The translations under genes and the position numbers were made by a program. The notes beneath the pieces are model-generated. The model had not been told where the DNA came from, did no database searches, and saw nothing but the letters and a program-made list of their open reading frames with translations. Shown piece after piece: positions 6,414-7,123 of a stretch of 7,123 bases of DNA (its first letter is position 1; every line of letters begins with the position of its first letter). Source of the stretch: Elusimicrobiota bacterium (GTDB lineage: Bacteria > Elusimicrobiota > Elusimicrobia > UBA1565 > UBA9628); the NCBI GenBank assembly GCA_028871595.1, contig JAGWMT010000165.1:1-7123 (forward strand), in the 5' to 3' direction.

Positions 6414-6788
6414 ATGAAGCTCGCCGCGGGCCATATCGATGTCTCATTCCATGACGGCGTCGCCCGCCTCGACCAGCCGCTGGATAACTGGGTGAGCCGG
6501 AGCGCGCCCGACGCGCCGGCGGGCGCGGATCTCACTCATTTCCGCCGCTACCTATGGTTCGGCCTGGCCGTGAAGCCGGAGCATCAGGGGCACGGACTGG
6601 GATTCCTCTTGCTCAACGACGCGGTCGCGCGCTTGCGCGCCGCCGGCGTCCGCACCTTGTTCATCCGGGCCACCGAGTCGTCGCGCGGCTTTTACGAGGG
6701 GCGCTTCGGCTCCCGCGTGCGCTTCATCGAGCCCGAGGACGCCGGCGACGGAGAGACTCTCTACCGCCTCGAGATAGACCTGCGATGA
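6414..6788 (+). CDS. GNAT-family N-acetyltransferase (short)
   Basis: 124 residues, cytoplasmic. The acetyl-CoA-binding core is clear: beta4 LWFGLAVKPE (47-56), the pyrophosphate-binding loop Q-G-H-G-L-G (58-63, matching Q/R-x-x-G-x-G/A), helix LLLNDAVARLRAAG, beta5 TLFIRAT (81-87), and the C-terminal RGFYEGRFG (91-99) with the Tyr commonly used as general acid in this superfamily. The N-terminal part before beta4 is only about 45 residues, so the usual first helices that form the acceptor site are abbreviated; the acceptor (amine, peptide, small molecule) is not predictable. ATG 6414 is the only in-frame start nearby, since no ATG, GTG or TTG precedes it in the gap. No Shine-Dalgarno lies at normal distance. 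Its stop overlaps the topA start (ATGA, 6785-6788), so the two are surely cotranscribed. Confidence 0.82.
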   Translation: MKLAAGHIDVSFHDGVARLDQPLDNWVSRSAPDAPAGADLTHFRRYLWFGLAVKPEHQGHGLGFLLLNDAVARLRAAGVRTLFIRATESSRGFYEGRFGSRVRFIEPEDAGDGETLYRLEIDLR

Positions 6789-7123
6789 AGCTGGTCGTCG
6801 TCGAGTCGCCCAATAAGGTCGGCAAGATCAAGGGCTTCCTGGGCCCCGAGTACCGCGTGGCCGCGTCTTTCGGGCACGTGCGCGACCTGCCTTCGACCGG
6901 CGACCTGGCGGTCAAGTTCGAGGGCGGAAAGATCACGCCCACCTACGTGGCGCTCGAACGCTCCTCGCGCCACATCCAGGAGCTCAGCGCCCTGGCGAAA
7001 AAGGCCGACGAGGTCCTCCTCGCCACCGACCCCGACCGCGAGGGCGAGGCCATCGCCTGGCACGTCAGCCGCCTGCTCGGGGAACGCCGGTACGGCCGCG
7101 TGGTCTTCCACTCCATCACCAAG
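6785..7123 (+). CDS. topA: DNA topoisomerase I (type IA), N-terminal part
   Basis: The first 113 residues of a protein that runs off the window. It opens MKLVVVESPNKVGKI, the TOPRIM start of bacterial topoisomerase I with catalytic Glu7 (Glu9 in E. coli). SFGHVRDLPST (28-38) and the metal-binding ATDPDREGEAIAWH (80-93) follow; Asp82, Asp84 and Glu86 match E. coli Asp111, Asp113 and Glu115. The last visible residues, RVVFHSITK, match the RVxFNEITK segment after the TOPRIM domain, with Ser where Glu is usual. The enzyme relaxes negative supercoils and is normally essential. The stretch between the HVRDLPS motif and the DxDxE motif is shorter than in E. coli. ATG 6785 overlaps the GNAT stop, with no strong ribosome binding site, which suggests translational coupling. 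The active-site Tyr and zinc ribbons lie beyond the window. Confidence 0.95.
   Translation, partial: MKLVVVESPNKVGKIKGFLGPEYRVAASFGHVRDLPSTGDLAVKFEGGKITPTYVALERSSRHIQELSALAKKADEVLLATDPDREGEAIAWHVSRLLGERRYGRVVFHSITK

Noticed and set aside
1..7123. Search for CRISPR arrays, IS elements, tRNA/rRNA, toxin-antitoxin or defence modules
   Set aside because: No regularly spaced repeats, terminal inverted repeats, transposase motifs or RNA gene folds were seen. Nearly all sequence is explained by ordinary transport, enzyme and topoisomerase genes.

Overview
The window is a dense, GC-rich piece of bacterial chromosome, roughly two-thirds G+C by eye, with strongly G/C-biased third codon positions in the genes. 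Six substantial genes lie on the + strand, with one possible small gene on the - strand. MacB-type exporters and a TopA with a DPDREGEAIAW motif fit a diderm bacterium. No phylum marker (rRNA, ribosomal protein) is present. A GC-rich Elusimicrobiota, Myxococcota or Acidobacteriota lineage would fit, but that is a guess.

Layout: 1-381 is the C-terminal two-thirds of an NAD(P)H-dependent FMN/azo-reductase-like flavoprotein. Its stop overlaps the start (ATGA) of 378-1910, an MscS-type channel carrying a C-terminal cyclic-nucleotide-binding domain. 1924-2637 follows 13 bases later with a good ribosome binding site and encodes a dienelactone hydrolase family enzyme. These three look like one transcription unit. 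2638-2776 holds a plausible promoter, a strong ribosome binding site and an ATG that do not sit in the frame of the next gene; a run of eight C lies between them. 2777-4141 is a 12-TM major facilitator of the MFS_3/EntS-like group. 4142-4378 contains a candidate 62-residue minus-strand ORF and a perfect TATAAT box facing right. 4379-6322 is a full-length MacB-like ABC exporter (ATPase plus MacB core and FtsX-type membrane domain) without MacA or TolC genes in view. 6323-6413 is intergenic and ends in a tandem/palindromic GATCGTAC repeat touching the next start. 6414-6788 is a short GNAT acetyltransferase whose stop overlaps the start of topA (6785 to the window end; N-terminal TOPRIM part only).

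Functional reading: the content is mainly envelope traffic and stress handling (gated channel, two exporters, flavin reductase, hydrolase), followed by a housekeeping topoisomerase. I see no CRISPR array, transposase, integrase, phage gene, tRNA or rRNA, and nothing resembling an undescribed defence or biosynthetic system. The points most worth checking are the apparent frame break at the C8 run before the MFS gene, the channel with its own cNMP domain, the small minus-strand ORF, and the GATCGTAC repeat at the GNAT-topA start.
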